From Mixia osmundae IAM 14324 (lineage: Eukaryota > Basidiomycota > Mixiomycetes > Mixiales > Mixiaceae), in assembly GCF_000708205.1 (NCBI RefSeq), contig NW_014575557.1, positions 372,143 through 436,142 of the forward strand: a stretch of DNA of 64,000 nucleotides, given 5' to 3'. The notes under the pieces are model-generated. The model had not been told where the DNA came from. It searched no databases and saw only the letters and a list, made by a program, of their open reading frames with translations. The position numbers were made by a program, and so were the translations under genes. Positions 32,971 to 43,631 of the stretch are shown here, piece after piece; the first letter of the stretch is position 1, and each line of letters begins with the position of its first letter.

Positions 32971-33010
32971 AGACAATTGCATGTGAAGATGATACAACGA
33001 CAAGAGAGGC

Positions 33011-34440
33011 TTATGAATTGAGTTTGACGGTCATACAAGCAGCGCAGCACCATAGCTCGGAAGGGTTCATCTCTGCGCAGATGTGACAAGCCCATCTGCC
33101 GTCTTGCCCATAAATATTCGGATCTTTGACCGCGACTGGTATGAAGCGCTCGCGGGGTAAGAGTTTCTTTGGGTCTATTCTCTTGAGGTCCACTGGTCGC
33201 GAAAGGGTGGCAGACCTGCTTTTCCCGGGCAGAAGGGTAGGCGGGCCTGGAGCATCGCATATTTCGCATTTCGCTGAGGGCGGATTGATGAAGGTACATT
33301 TCTCGCAAGTCCACTGGCCGCGTTCTGCTGGCGGCTTAGCTGGTGGGCTGGATACGGAAGGCGCCGGCTCGGCTTCGTCATCACTGGACAGCAATATGGC
33401 GTCTGCCGTCCTCTGTTCGACTCTAGTCTCTGCAGCCTCACGGGCAGTGGGAGGCTCGATCCAGATCACCTCAGATTCGGCACTGGCTTGCGCTTCGACT
33501 CGCTTCATGTCTTCTTCAGTCATATCGCCATGGCCGCAAGCGACCTTGTCTCTCAATCGTCTTTCTGCAGCCTGCCATCCCGTACTGAGTCAGCAAGCGC
33601 AATCGTTCGCGAAAAGTCTACGAACTTCTGCGAGTATCTCATTGAGAGGCTTGTAGGGTCTCTGAGCGCCGCCTAGCTTTTGACCGCCCGGTGCGCCCAT
33701 GAGGCGACCGGTAGCAGCACGCGCTTCTGCTGCAGCTAGAGCGCGTTCCTTGGCTTTCCAAAGCGGAACGGTGACTGAGCCTGACAATCGCTTGCCATCG
33801 CCTAGGAATCCTTCGCCAGAGTATCCCGATTGTCGCAATGCATGATATTCGTCTTTGAGCTTGTCGAGAAACGCGTAGAATTTGTCATCGTGCGGCCCAT
33901 GGACTGATCGGCGCGTCTCACATAAGCTAGACCTAGCTTGCAAAGAGGCAACTGACCGTTGTGTGTGAGTTCGTGAAGCATGGTCTCGATAAGCTGCGAC
34001 TCTAGATCGAAGAAGGCATTGGGCGAATGGGCTGCAACGCCGTTTAATTCGATCCGCGCTCAAGGCCGTGTAGGAATACGTACGCTGACGTAAACGGATC
34101 AGAATTTTCTGTCCTCCATTGATGTTCATGCCGAGTAGGTTTTTTTGGTCTGGAAAGAACTCGGCAAGCGTAGGTAGAGTCCAATCGTGCTTTCGCATGA
34201 TAGGCGCCACCAGCTATTCAACTGCATCAGCCTCAATGTGCATGCGTCGAAGCGAGAGCGCACAGTAGCGAGCTTCTTGAGCAGTGCCATCGCTTCGTCT
34301 TTGCGCTCATATTGGCTTGCGGTGAGGACAGTGATGCGCTTGACTTGACCGACGGGGTGATTGTGATCGACGGGCGGTTGTGATGCAAGCTCTTTTGCCT
34401 TGACCTGCGCACGATCGAGCTCATTTGCTGCTCGTACCAT
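33011..34440 (-). CDS. WSS1: DNA-dependent metalloprotease Wss1 (WLM domain)
   Basis: Cleaves proteins crosslinked to DNA and works with SUMO and Cdc48. Five exons (34440-34264, 34213-34084, 34031-33957, 33903-33626, 33571-33011) join in phase to 406 residues. The WLM domain has ITVLTASQYERKDEAMALL, PIMRKHDWTLPTLAEFFP, LLGMNINGGQKI and MLHELTHNVHGPHDDKFY, where HELTH and the next His bind zinc. After it comes GYSGEGFLGDGKRL, then AILLSSDDE, a good SUMO-interacting motif. Two C-terminal RanBP2-type zinc fingers follow (WTCEKCTFINPPSAKCEIC and WACHICAEMNPSELWCCAAC). The last intron uses a GTTCGT donor. It shares a 147-base divergent promoter with GUS1. Confidence 0.93.
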
Positions 34441-34587
34441 CTCGCAGTGCAACGCCGATCGACGAGGCGTGGGCGCGGGCGCGGGCTAAAGAGGTGATGA
34501 TGGACGTCGTAAGCGAGCTGCGTCAGCAACTTTTGTGAGTTTACGCGACTTGCAAAAGATCAACGACAGCGACGACGGTCGGCCGAC

Positions 34588-37321
34588 ATGAGCTCAGCAG
34601 TGTCGACAGAGCTCAAAGTCTACTTCAAGCCCCTCGATGCACCCATAGCATGGGGACCTCTCATACTGGCGAGCTGCCTCAGCTCTGCACACGGTAGTCA
34701 AGGTCTGATCAGCACATCCTTTGAGCAAACTGGCGCAAAGGGGATAGCCTGTCTCCTCACATCTGCAGGGTCAGTCAGCCACGTGACGCTCACCGGGTCA
34801 GCTATCTGATGCGCTTCACGGGCTTCGGACAGCCAGCAATGTGATCAGGCGGCTGCTGTAATCAGGAGTTTAGCAAACTCACTCGCCTCACAAGGATGGC
34901 TTGGCAAAGACGCCGGAGAGTCAGCAGAGGTTCGTCCACTGCCGCGTCTCAGCTCTTTTGAGCTCATCCGCGGGCGTGGAACAGGTGGACGGACTGATCG
35001 CTCTGTCGAGTCAGGTCGCAGGAACGACGGAATTCGCCAGATTGGCTCCACTGCTCGACCAGCTCGACCAACGCCTGACGCTCAGATCATTCCTCGTGGG
35101 CTATCGTGTCACTGCAGCAGATCTGGCCGTATGGGGAGCCATGAAGTCCAACAGTCCTGCGATGGGCATCCTCAAAAAGGGCTTGCATCCTCATCTCACG
35201 CGTTGGCATGCTCATATCGCCTCGCTCGAGCCTGTCGAATCTGCCGTTCGTACTTTCGTAGAAGCGTCCAAAGCAAAGGTCTGTACTGTCACGTTCTATC
35301 TAGCTCGCAGGCTGATGACGAATCTGTGAACAGCCCAAGAAAGGTGCAGCAAATGCCACTTTCGAGCTCGGGCTCGAGCATGCGATAGATGGACAAGTCG
35401 TCACTCGATTTCCACCTGAGCCTTCCGGCTATCTCCACATTGGTCATGCGAAAGCGGCCATGCTCAACGCCTACTTTGCTCAACACTATCACGGTCGACT
35501 GCTCATACGGTTTGACGATACCAATCCCTCGAAAGAGAAAGCCGAGTTCGAAGAGAGCATCATTGCGGATCTCGCTCTGATGGAGGTCAAGGGCGAAGCG
35601 GTCAGCTACACGTCTGATTACTTTGACGAGATCTACAAGTATGCGATCGAACTCATCAAGAATGGCAAGGCCTACGCAGACGATACGCTGCAAGAAAAGG
35701 TTCGTAACTTCTCATCGTTGTCAACAATGCTGAAATTCATGGCCCTGCTATGACAGATGCGCGCAGAGCGCATGGACGGTATTGCGTCTGTTCATCGCGA
35801 TATGACGGTCGAAAAGACACTCGAGCATTTTGCACAGATGATGGCGGGCACAGAGGAGGGCGCTAGATGGTGTATCCGCGCCAGGATGTCAGTCGACAAT
35901 CCCAATAAGGCCATGCGCGATCCCGTCATCTACCGCTGCAATGCCGTGCCACACCATCGAACGGGAACCCAGTGGAAAGCCTATCCCGGCTATGACTTTG
36001 CCTGTCCTGTCGTCGATAGCTTGCAAGGCGTCACACATGCGCTACGAACCAACGAATACCGCGATCGAAATGCGCAATATCACTGGATGCTCGAAGCGAC
36101 CGGATTGCGCCATGTTCACATTTGGGACTATGCGTGCGTTTGACCGCCATCATCGCTTTGCAAGACTGACGTCGCTTGTGTCGCCTTACTCACAGAAGAT
36201 TGAACTTCAGCTATACTCTGCTTTCGAAGCGCAAGCTAAAAGCGATGGTTGACGACAAGGCGATCGTGCGCTCATGGCAAGATCCAAGAATGCCAACGAT
36301 ACGAGGCATCCACCGTCGTGGTCTTACTGTGGAAGCCTTGCGTCAATTTATGCTGCTTCAAGGCCCTTCCCAAGCCACAACGAATATGGAGTGGGATATC
36401 ATCTGGACACTCAATAAGAAGATTATCGATCCTATCGTTCCACGCTACTGGGCTCTCAGCAAGAAGGACCTCGTCAAGCTCACGCTGACCGGCGCGCCCT
36501 CTGCGCCTTGGACGAGTGCAATGCCCAAGCATAAGAAAAATCTCGATCTGGGCAACAAAACGACTTATTACTCATCGGATATCTACATTGATCAAACCGA
36601 TGCAGACTCCTTTGCGGAGAATGAGGAGATCACCCTCATGGACTGGGGTAACGCTTTCGTTCGACAGAAGACAACTTCAGGCTCGACAGTCACAGCTTTG
36701 GCGGGCGAGCTGCACCTCGAAGGAGACTTCAAAAAGACCGAGAAGAAAATCAACTGGTTGCCTGCAACATCGTCGGAGCCTCTGATCAATGTTCGATTGA
36801 TCACTTACGATTACATTATAACGAAGAAGAAGCTCGAAGAGGACGACAACTGGGAGAATTTCATCAATCCCGAATCAGAATCCATAGAAGAGGCGATCGC
36901 AGATCCTAATGTCGTCTCACTGAAACGTGGCGATATGCTACAGCTCGAACGCAAGGGCTATTTCATCGTCGATAAGCCGCTTGGGGAAGCATCTGTCATC
37001 GATGGCGAAGCGGGCAAAGACTTGATCGAGATGATCTTCATTCCTGATGGCCGACTAAGCACGGTCAGCTTGCGCTATCAAGCCGGCCACCCATCGACGC
37101 AGGCTGGCGCCACCTCACAAGACAAGCAAGTGAAAACGCCTTCTGCTCGAACAGTCTTGCCAGAGATTGCACCAGCACAGGCGACAGAGTCTGTCCTGCT
37201 CAGTGAGGGCTCAAGTGGGTTTGAGATACCCGTCAAGACGAAGATGTACGCGGTCAGACCGGTGATACCTAACAAGGGCGAAGACTTTGCGATGGCGAAG
37301 ACGAGGATGTATGCGGTGTAA
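34588..37321 (+). CDS. GUS1: Glutamyl-tRNA synthetase, cytosolic
   Basis: Charges cytosolic tRNA(Glu). The N-terminal 200 residues form a GST-like domain ([20 protein letters not shown]) used to bind the cofactor Arc1 in yeast. Then [20 protein letters not shown] (HIGH), [49 protein letters not shown] and [12 protein letters not shown] (KMSKS). The C-terminal beta-barrel anticodon domain has [19 protein letters not shown] and MDWGNAF. Five introns keep phase. The protein ends with an extra tail in which KTKMYAV and KTRMYAV occur 21 residues apart; this tail is not part of the usual enzyme. Confidence 0.94.
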
Positions 37322-38116
37322 TGCAAATTTAGATGCCATTCGCTCGGATGTGGCCGACTAAGGTGACAGAGACGGGAGACCATGTGACGGCGGTTCAGCA
37401 TCTGGTCTGCTGCCTTGGAGATGGCCGTGTAGACTGCGGCGCGCTCAATGGCGAGATGTGTACAGAGCGATCCGGTGGAAGTAACCGATTGCTTTGCACT
37501 GCCGGCGTGGCAAAGCCGTCTGCGCGTATCGTAAGCAAGGCCATCGGTGTGATCTCCTCACTTTCTGCAAAGAAGTCTGTTGCTGAGGCATTGCGAGTCG
37601 TGACGAGCATCGGTGAAGGGTCCGACGAGGGCCTGTAAGCCGAGCTTGTACAACGCTCCACGAGATACGACTGCTTATGAGGGTTGATGGCGTGTGATGA
37701 AGGTTCAGGACAGGAGAGAAAGGGAGGGCTGCAGCGTCATCGAAGCCAGAAGCTTTCAGATCGAGTCGCGCACAAGCTTCAAGGACTTGCCCTAGCACCG
37801 CAGCAGGCCCGTCGCCCAGCCTCGACGGCAGGGGCCTCAGTACGTTTGACGCGCCTTCGATTTTGTCAAAGCGTCGGCGTGCGCGCTTGAGGTTGAAAGC
37901 CAGAGAGTCATCAAATCTTTGCAGCGACGTCCGGGCGCCACTGCCGAAGCAGATCAGACACAAAGCACGGCAGTGCTACACAGTCGAGCAGGCAGGACGG
38001 CTCTCGTGAGCAGCAGTCGAGCAGCAAGCTTGCGCTGTATCTCTGCTCTCGCAAGCTTTCGCGCGTCAGATCCACAGCAAACGCTAGGGTGCTGTAGGTC
38101 GGGCCAGCAACGCACT
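37322..38116. other. Gap between two synthetase genes, no confident gene
   Basis: This 795-base gap separates GUS1 from the leucyl-tRNA synthetase gene on the same strand. On the minus strand a stretch near 37870-37960 encodes RFDDSLAFNLKRARRRFDKI, with a possible donor after it, but no start ATG and no second exon could be found. I leave it unannotated. Confidence 0.4.
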
Positions 38117-41100
38117 ATGGCTACCTCCAGCGCGGCCGAAAGGCTCAAGGCGACGCAAGCAGCAGCTACCATGGAGCTCGGCAACACATCGAAGCGAGAC
38201 TACCTCGTTGAGCTTGAGCGCAAATGTCAGCAACGATGGCAAGACGCAAATCTTTTCGAAGTCAACGCTCCCTCGTCAGAGAGTCCAGAGCTAGCACACT
38301 TGTCATCAGAAGAGCTCCAGCAGAAGTACCCCAAGTTCTTCGGGACGTACGTTGGCCTCTGCAACGCTCGTCACGTCGTCAAGCTCATCGTGAGCGGGCA
38401 AACAGATTCCCCTATCCTTACATGAATGGCTCTCTACATCTCGGCCATGGCTTCACCATTTCCAAGATTGAATTCGCTATCGGATTCGAACGTATGCTGG
38501 GCAAGCGGGCGCTCTTTCCGGTCGCTTTCCATTGCACAGGCATGCCGATCAAGGTTAGCTATCTCATCTCCTAGTCGTCAGCTTTTTGCTCACACCCGCT
38601 TGACAGTCGGCTGCCGACAAGCTTGTCCGCGAGATGGAAGAATTCGGGCCCGATTTTGAAGGCTACTCTGAGCCAGGCGATGGGGACAACGAGGTTGCAG
38701 GCGCGCCGCCTGTCGCACCACCACCGCAGTCTGGCGCCGACGCAACTGGTCCTTCGGCATCTACAACAACCTCAAACGTCGGCAAGGCGACCAAAGGCAA
38801 GCTGCAGGCCAAGTCTACAGGCCTTCAATACCAGTTTCAGATCATGGAAAGCATAGATGTTCCACGCAAAGAGATCAAGAAGTTCGCCGACCCTCACTAT
38901 TGGACGAAATACTTTCCGCCGATAGCTAAACGAGATCTGATCCGTCTGGGGGCACGGGTAGACTGGCGACGATCATTCATCACGACTGACATCAACCCTT
39001 ACTACGACTCTTTCGTGCGCTGGCAACTCAATCGTCTGCGAGACTTACAGCACGTCAAATTCGGCGAGCGGTATACTATATACTCGCCTAAAGACCAACA
39101 GCCCTGCATGGACCACGATCGTGCGAGCGGGGAAGCTGTCGGGCCGCAAGAATATACTGGGCTGAAGCTGCGCGTCGTTCAATGGAGCCCTGCAAGCGAG
39201 CACATTGCAGCTCAGCTGAAGGGAAAAACAGTCTACATGGTCGCTGCTACGCTACGTCCAGAGACTATGTATGGTCAGACCAATTGCTTTGTGGGCAATA
39301 ACATCAAATACGGCGTTTACGCAGCAAAAGATGAGCAGTCAGCGTATCTCATCACCGAGCGATCAGCGCGCAACATGGCTTTCCAAGGATTGTTGCGCGA
39401 AGCTGGGAAAGTCACCTGCTTGGTCTCGATTCAGGGCGCAGACCTCATTGGAACGACGATCCATGCGCCGATGAGTGTGTACGAAAAGGTCTACGTCTTG
39501 CCTATGGATGGCGTGTCGCCCAACAAAGGTACAGGTGTCGTCACATCTGTGCCTTCAGATTCCCCGGATGACTATGCGACTCTCATGGACCTTCGCAAGA
39601 AGCCCGAGTACTACAAGATCAAAGCCGAATGGGCGGCAAATGAGCCCCACCCGGTCATTGAGACCGCAAGCTACGGCAACCTGACTGCAGTGACGCTCGT
39701 CAAGCAGCTTAAAATCAATTCGCAGAAAGACATCAAGCAGTTGGCAGAGGCGAAAGAGCTCGCTTATCGCGAAGGGTTTTACAAAGGCACAATGGTCACG
39801 GGCAAATACGTGGGCGAAGCAGTTGAAAAGGCCAAGGAGAAAGTCAAACACGATCTGATCGAGGCTGGCAATGCCTTCGCATACGCAGAACCAGAAAGTC
39901 AGATCATCAGTCGTTCGGCGGACGAGTGTGTCGTTGCACTCATGGATCAGTGGTATCTCGACTATGGCGAAGCTCAATGGCGAGCCAAGGCAGAAAAGCT
40001 GCTCAGTCAGATGGAGACCTACTCGGCGGATACACGCAAAGCTTTCGAAGGCGTCCTCGCGTGGCTCAACAAGTGGGCCTGTGCAAGAAGCTATGGACTT
40101 GGCACAAAGCTGCCATGGGATCCCCAATTTCTTGTCGAAAGCTTATCGGACTCGACGATCTATATGGCCTTCTACACCATCGCCCATCTCCTGCAGGGCG
40201 GCGTCATCGACGGAAGCCAGCCTGGTCCGCTTGGTGTCACGGCTGACCAGCTCACAGATGAAGTCTGGGATCATCTCCTCGGCAGCGCAGACTTACCGGC
40301 AAACTCGCCTCTGCCCAAAGAGAAGGCAGACGCATTGCGTCGCGAATTCACCTACTTCTATCCGCTCGACATCCGATCGTCTGGCAAGGATTTGATCGCG
40401 AACCATCTTACCTTTTGCATTTATGTCCACGCCGCGTTGTTCCCGGAAAAGCATTGGCCGAGAAGCATGCGCTCCAATGGGCATCTGATGCTTAATGGAA
40501 AGAAGATGAGCAAGTCGACCGGCAACTCACTCACGCTTGCAAACGCAATAGATAAGTTCGGCGCTGACTCGACTCGGTTGACGCTTGCCGATGCAGGAGA
40601 TAGTATGGATGATGCCAACTTTGAAGAGCTTACAGCGAATGCGAACATCCTCCGCTTGCATGCTTTGTCTCTGTTTGCCGAGGAAGAAACCGCCAAGCTC
40701 CGCGCAGGCGGGCTACGGAAAGGCGACAAGAACTTCTTTGATCACGTATTTGAACAAGAGATTGTGCAGACTATCAAGGCGACGCGCAAGAGTTATGAGA
40801 ACGCGGCGTATCGCGATGCGTTGAAAGCTGGCTTTTACGAATTTCTGCTGGCAAGAGATGCCTACAGAGACGCGTGTGCCGACGAGGGTATGCATGGCGA
40901 GCTAGTAGAAAAATACCTCCGAGTCCAAGCCCTACTCATCTTGCCCATTGCGCCTCACTTTGCCGAGCACGTATGGACAGCTTGCCTGCAAGAGCCGTCA
41001 TCTGTGCAACTTGCTCGCTTCCCAGAGCCAAACGCTGCAGAAGACGATAGCGTACTGGAAGCCAATGCGTTTGTTAAGCAGACGTTGGCGTCTGTGCGAA

Positions 41101-41657
41101 GTGGCGAGACGCAAGCGACGAAGAAGAAGGCAAAAGGCAAAGCAGTCTTATTCGATCCGGCAAAGCCGAAGCGTCTGCACCTCTTCGTCGCGAACAATTT
41201 TCCGCAATGGCAGGAGGATGTCTTGCAACTTTTCGGAGACTGTCATGACGCCTCGGGCCAGATTGATGATGCCAAGCTCAAGGCAATGCTCACAGCAAAT
41301 GGCAGGATCAAGGACAAGCGAGTGATGCCGTTCGTGCAAGCGCTCAAGGTTAGCGTCGCTATCACACATCCGGAATCATGTGCTAATGCGCAAGCACAGA
41401 AAAAGGTCAGCGAGCGAGGCATCAAGGCCGCGCTCGACCGTAGCCTCGCTTACAACCAGCAAGCAACGCTGGAGAACATTTTGCCCTATCTGCGACGAGT
41501 CCTCGGCTACGACACCATCGAGGTACTATCAGTCGACGAAGCACAGAAGCGTGGCCAAGGTCTCTCAGAGGACGAGCAGTCATCGCGTGGTCTCGATTTG
41601 CAGCTCGTCGGTGCGGCCGAGCCAGGCGCGCCGGGCAGACAATTCTGGAATGTCTAG
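38117..41657 (+). CDS. CDC60: Leucyl-tRNA synthetase, cytosolic
   Basis: Charges cytosolic tRNA(Leu) and edits mischarged tRNA. Four exons (38117-38346, 38406-38553, 38607-41348, 41400-41657) give 1125 residues, the normal eukaryotic length. The HIGH motif is in [20 protein letters not shown]. The CP1 editing domain includes [14 protein letters not shown] and [14 protein letters not shown]. The KMSKS motif is [15 protein letters not shown]. The C-terminal part has the anticodon-binding helices and the eukaryotic extension. The last intron (41349-41399) is 51 bases, has a good branch site (GCTAATG) and no stop in frame; removing it restores FVQALKKKVSERG, the conserved wording, so I treat it as an intron. 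Confidence 0.95.
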
Positions 41658-42845
41658 ATAGCTGATGTATGATCGTCTGTCTTGCGTTCCTGCGTGTCAG
41701 CTGGACGGCCGGGCGCCGAGCTCTGCATTGGACCGTTTACTGTGCTACGTTTGTGTGTGCCATATGTGTTGGCGACTGATCAGATCTGATAGCGATGGTA
41801 AACTTGTCAAGTGATTTACTTGACCACGCGATATCAACGATATCAACGTATATCAATGCTTCAACCGGGCGAGGCGGATGCGCACAGGCTGGGACAGCAG
41901 CAGCTAGCCTGAGACGCCGGGAAAGGCAGGAGCACCATGCAATCACGACTGTGCAGTAGCAGTCTGGCAATACGAGCACACGAGACTCGGGGCAGGAGTG
42001 ACAATAATAACTAATGCAAACATGCACTTAAGAGTATACTGCGTTCAGGCGTGGGCGGTAAGACGAAAGGCGCGTTATATCGCGACTTGAAGTGATCTCT
42101 ACACCAGGCAGGCCAATTTAGCTGTGCGCAAACTGTCTGCCTGCCATCTCGCAAGGCTATAAGAAGGCCTGTCCATTCTATGCATCCCATCTTCCAGTCG
42201 TTCCAGAAGTAGGACACCTGCTTGGAGCCTCTCAATGAAGCGCAGGGTGTTTGCATGCGTGGAGAATACCGTGGCCTCTCGAGCAGCGCAACAGGCAAGC
42301 TATCCTTCCTCAGCAAGCCAGGTACAAGATCTCGCCCCTCGCTTGAGGGGGGAAACGTAACGAGATGCACCGAGAGTGCACAAGGCGGGGGGAGCGTGAG
42401 CGTTCGAGCGATAGCAGGCGCTCGTTCTCCCTCGCATGGCGCTTTAATGAGTCCTGCGCTCGTTGACAGCACCGAAAAAGACTGATGGCCGCTAGTGCAG
42501 GCCACGCATCCACTTTGCATGATAATTTGCGCTGTTCTCGAAATGCATGTTTGCATTGATTCCTACTGTCACTCGAATCCAATCATTTTCTTGACTCTCG
42601 CTGGTTCTCACCGTCAGACTGCTCCTCTAGCCATGTTTGCTCGACGGTGCAGCCAGTCACGGCATCGCTGGCCTGATGAGCTCCCCCTTGTCTATCGTCC
42701 GATTCGACTGGCCTGGGCGCTAGAAGTCGAGTCTGCTGATCTGGAGGAGACAGATAGCATGAAGCGGGATCGGTAGGCCTGGCAAGTTGCGCTATCGCGT
42801 TCGGAGGCTCGCGGCTGTCGTTGTTTCGATGACCAGCATAGCGGT
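41658..42845. other. Largest gene-free gap, holding an inverted repeat
   Basis: This 1188-base stretch has no convincing gene on either strand. It contains a 34-base imperfect inverted repeat (41996-42029 and 42541-42574), a small hairpin TCAAGT-ATTT-ACTTGA near 41808, and a short tandem of ATATCAACG near 41830. The inverted repeat is listed separately. Confidence 0.5.
41996..42574. repeat. Imperfect 34-bp inverted repeat flanking 511 bp, possible MITE
   Basis: The left arm (41996-42029) and the reverse complement of the right arm (42541-42574) agree at 28 of 34 positions without gaps. Both begin GAGTGACA and share an unbroken 14-base core, AATGCAAACATGCA. A third partial copy, TGTTTGCATGC, lies at 42248-42258. 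The arms could be terminal inverted repeats of a small non-autonomous DNA transposon of 579 bases. I see no clear target-site duplication at the outer ends, and no transposase. A structured transcript is another reading. Confidence 0.45.
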
Positions 42846-43529
42846 CTATGTACTTTGCACGCCTGGTTGATTGCGCAGCCATCTCGGGCGTGGGTACAGC
42901 TGCCCGTGAGAATCATCACTTGGGTTTGCGCGAGAGCAGCGGGGAGAACGTACCGTTGCGATGACTTTGGCCCTCAGCATAGCGTTGGACACAGGTCCAT
43001 AGTTTCTCGAGTCGCGCGAGATGGCAGCATTGTCGCCTTGTAGCCATACATGACCGCTTGGTACGATGACATAGTCATCCTTGGCCGTCTCTCCCCATTC
43101 ACCCGAGGGATCAAAGCAGATCTTGTCGCCTTCTAGCCCGATGACACGCTTGCAGACTACACCGTCTACATCGACGGGCGAGTTGAGTACGACTATGTCC
43201 CCTCTGGCTATACTGGGAGCTTTCTTCCTCAGCCTGAGGCCGAGTATCGACCAATGATCGAGCAAGACGAGGGTATGCTTGTGGCTGAGAGTAGGGTACA
43301 TTGATGGTCCCGAGCACTGTCATCAGTAGCATGAGCAAGGCGAGCTGCAGATGCTCCATGATCCGCTGACTTGGCCAACAGAGACGACCCTGTTCATGAC
43401 GAGATGGACGAGGCAGCCGACTTGGATGACTTGGACCGTCAAGCTGGTGAGGAAGGCTGATAGCTGGCCCGGAGGACTTCTTCGCAGCTGCTGGAAGCCG
43501 ACCCATAGCCGGTCCCTCAGCCTGTTCAT
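42846..43529 (-). CDS. IMP1: Mitochondrial inner membrane protease subunit 1
   Basis: A type I signal peptidase of the inner membrane that trims sorting signals facing the intermembrane space. Three exons (43529-43386, 43316-42954, 42899-42846) join in phase to 186 residues. A single hydrophobic segment near the N-terminus is followed by CSGPSMYPTLSH, with the catalytic serine, then GDIVVLNSPVDVDGVVCKRV, with the catalytic lysine, and HVWLQGDNAAISRDSRNYG. The end, LYPRPRWLRN, fits family C-termini. The first intron separates the membrane segment from the active-site serine. The second intron is 54 bases with no stop, so read-through would also code. The upstream neighbour DHR1 starts 102 bases away on the other strand. 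Confidence 0.92.
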
Positions 43530-43631
43530 GGCCTCGGATTGATCGACTCGGCGACTTTTTGGCGAGAAAATTGGGATGCAAGTCAAAGTTGGCATCGACT
43601 GCCATCAGTGACAGCCGTCTGCTCAGCTAGC

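Noticed and set aside
37445-37963. Minus-strand frame with RFDDSLAFNLKRARRRFDKI between the GUS1 and LeuRS genes
   Set aside because: The frame starts with a non-ATG codon and I could not find a start exon or a consistent second exon. One possible splice gives only a very short product. Left as unannotated.
42011-42556. A 181-residue minus-strand open frame spanning the inverted repeat unit in the 42 kb gap
   Set aside because: It begins with a non-ATG codon, shows no protein family wording or domain, and its ends coincide with the inverted repeat arms. It is better read as chance openness of non-coding DNA.
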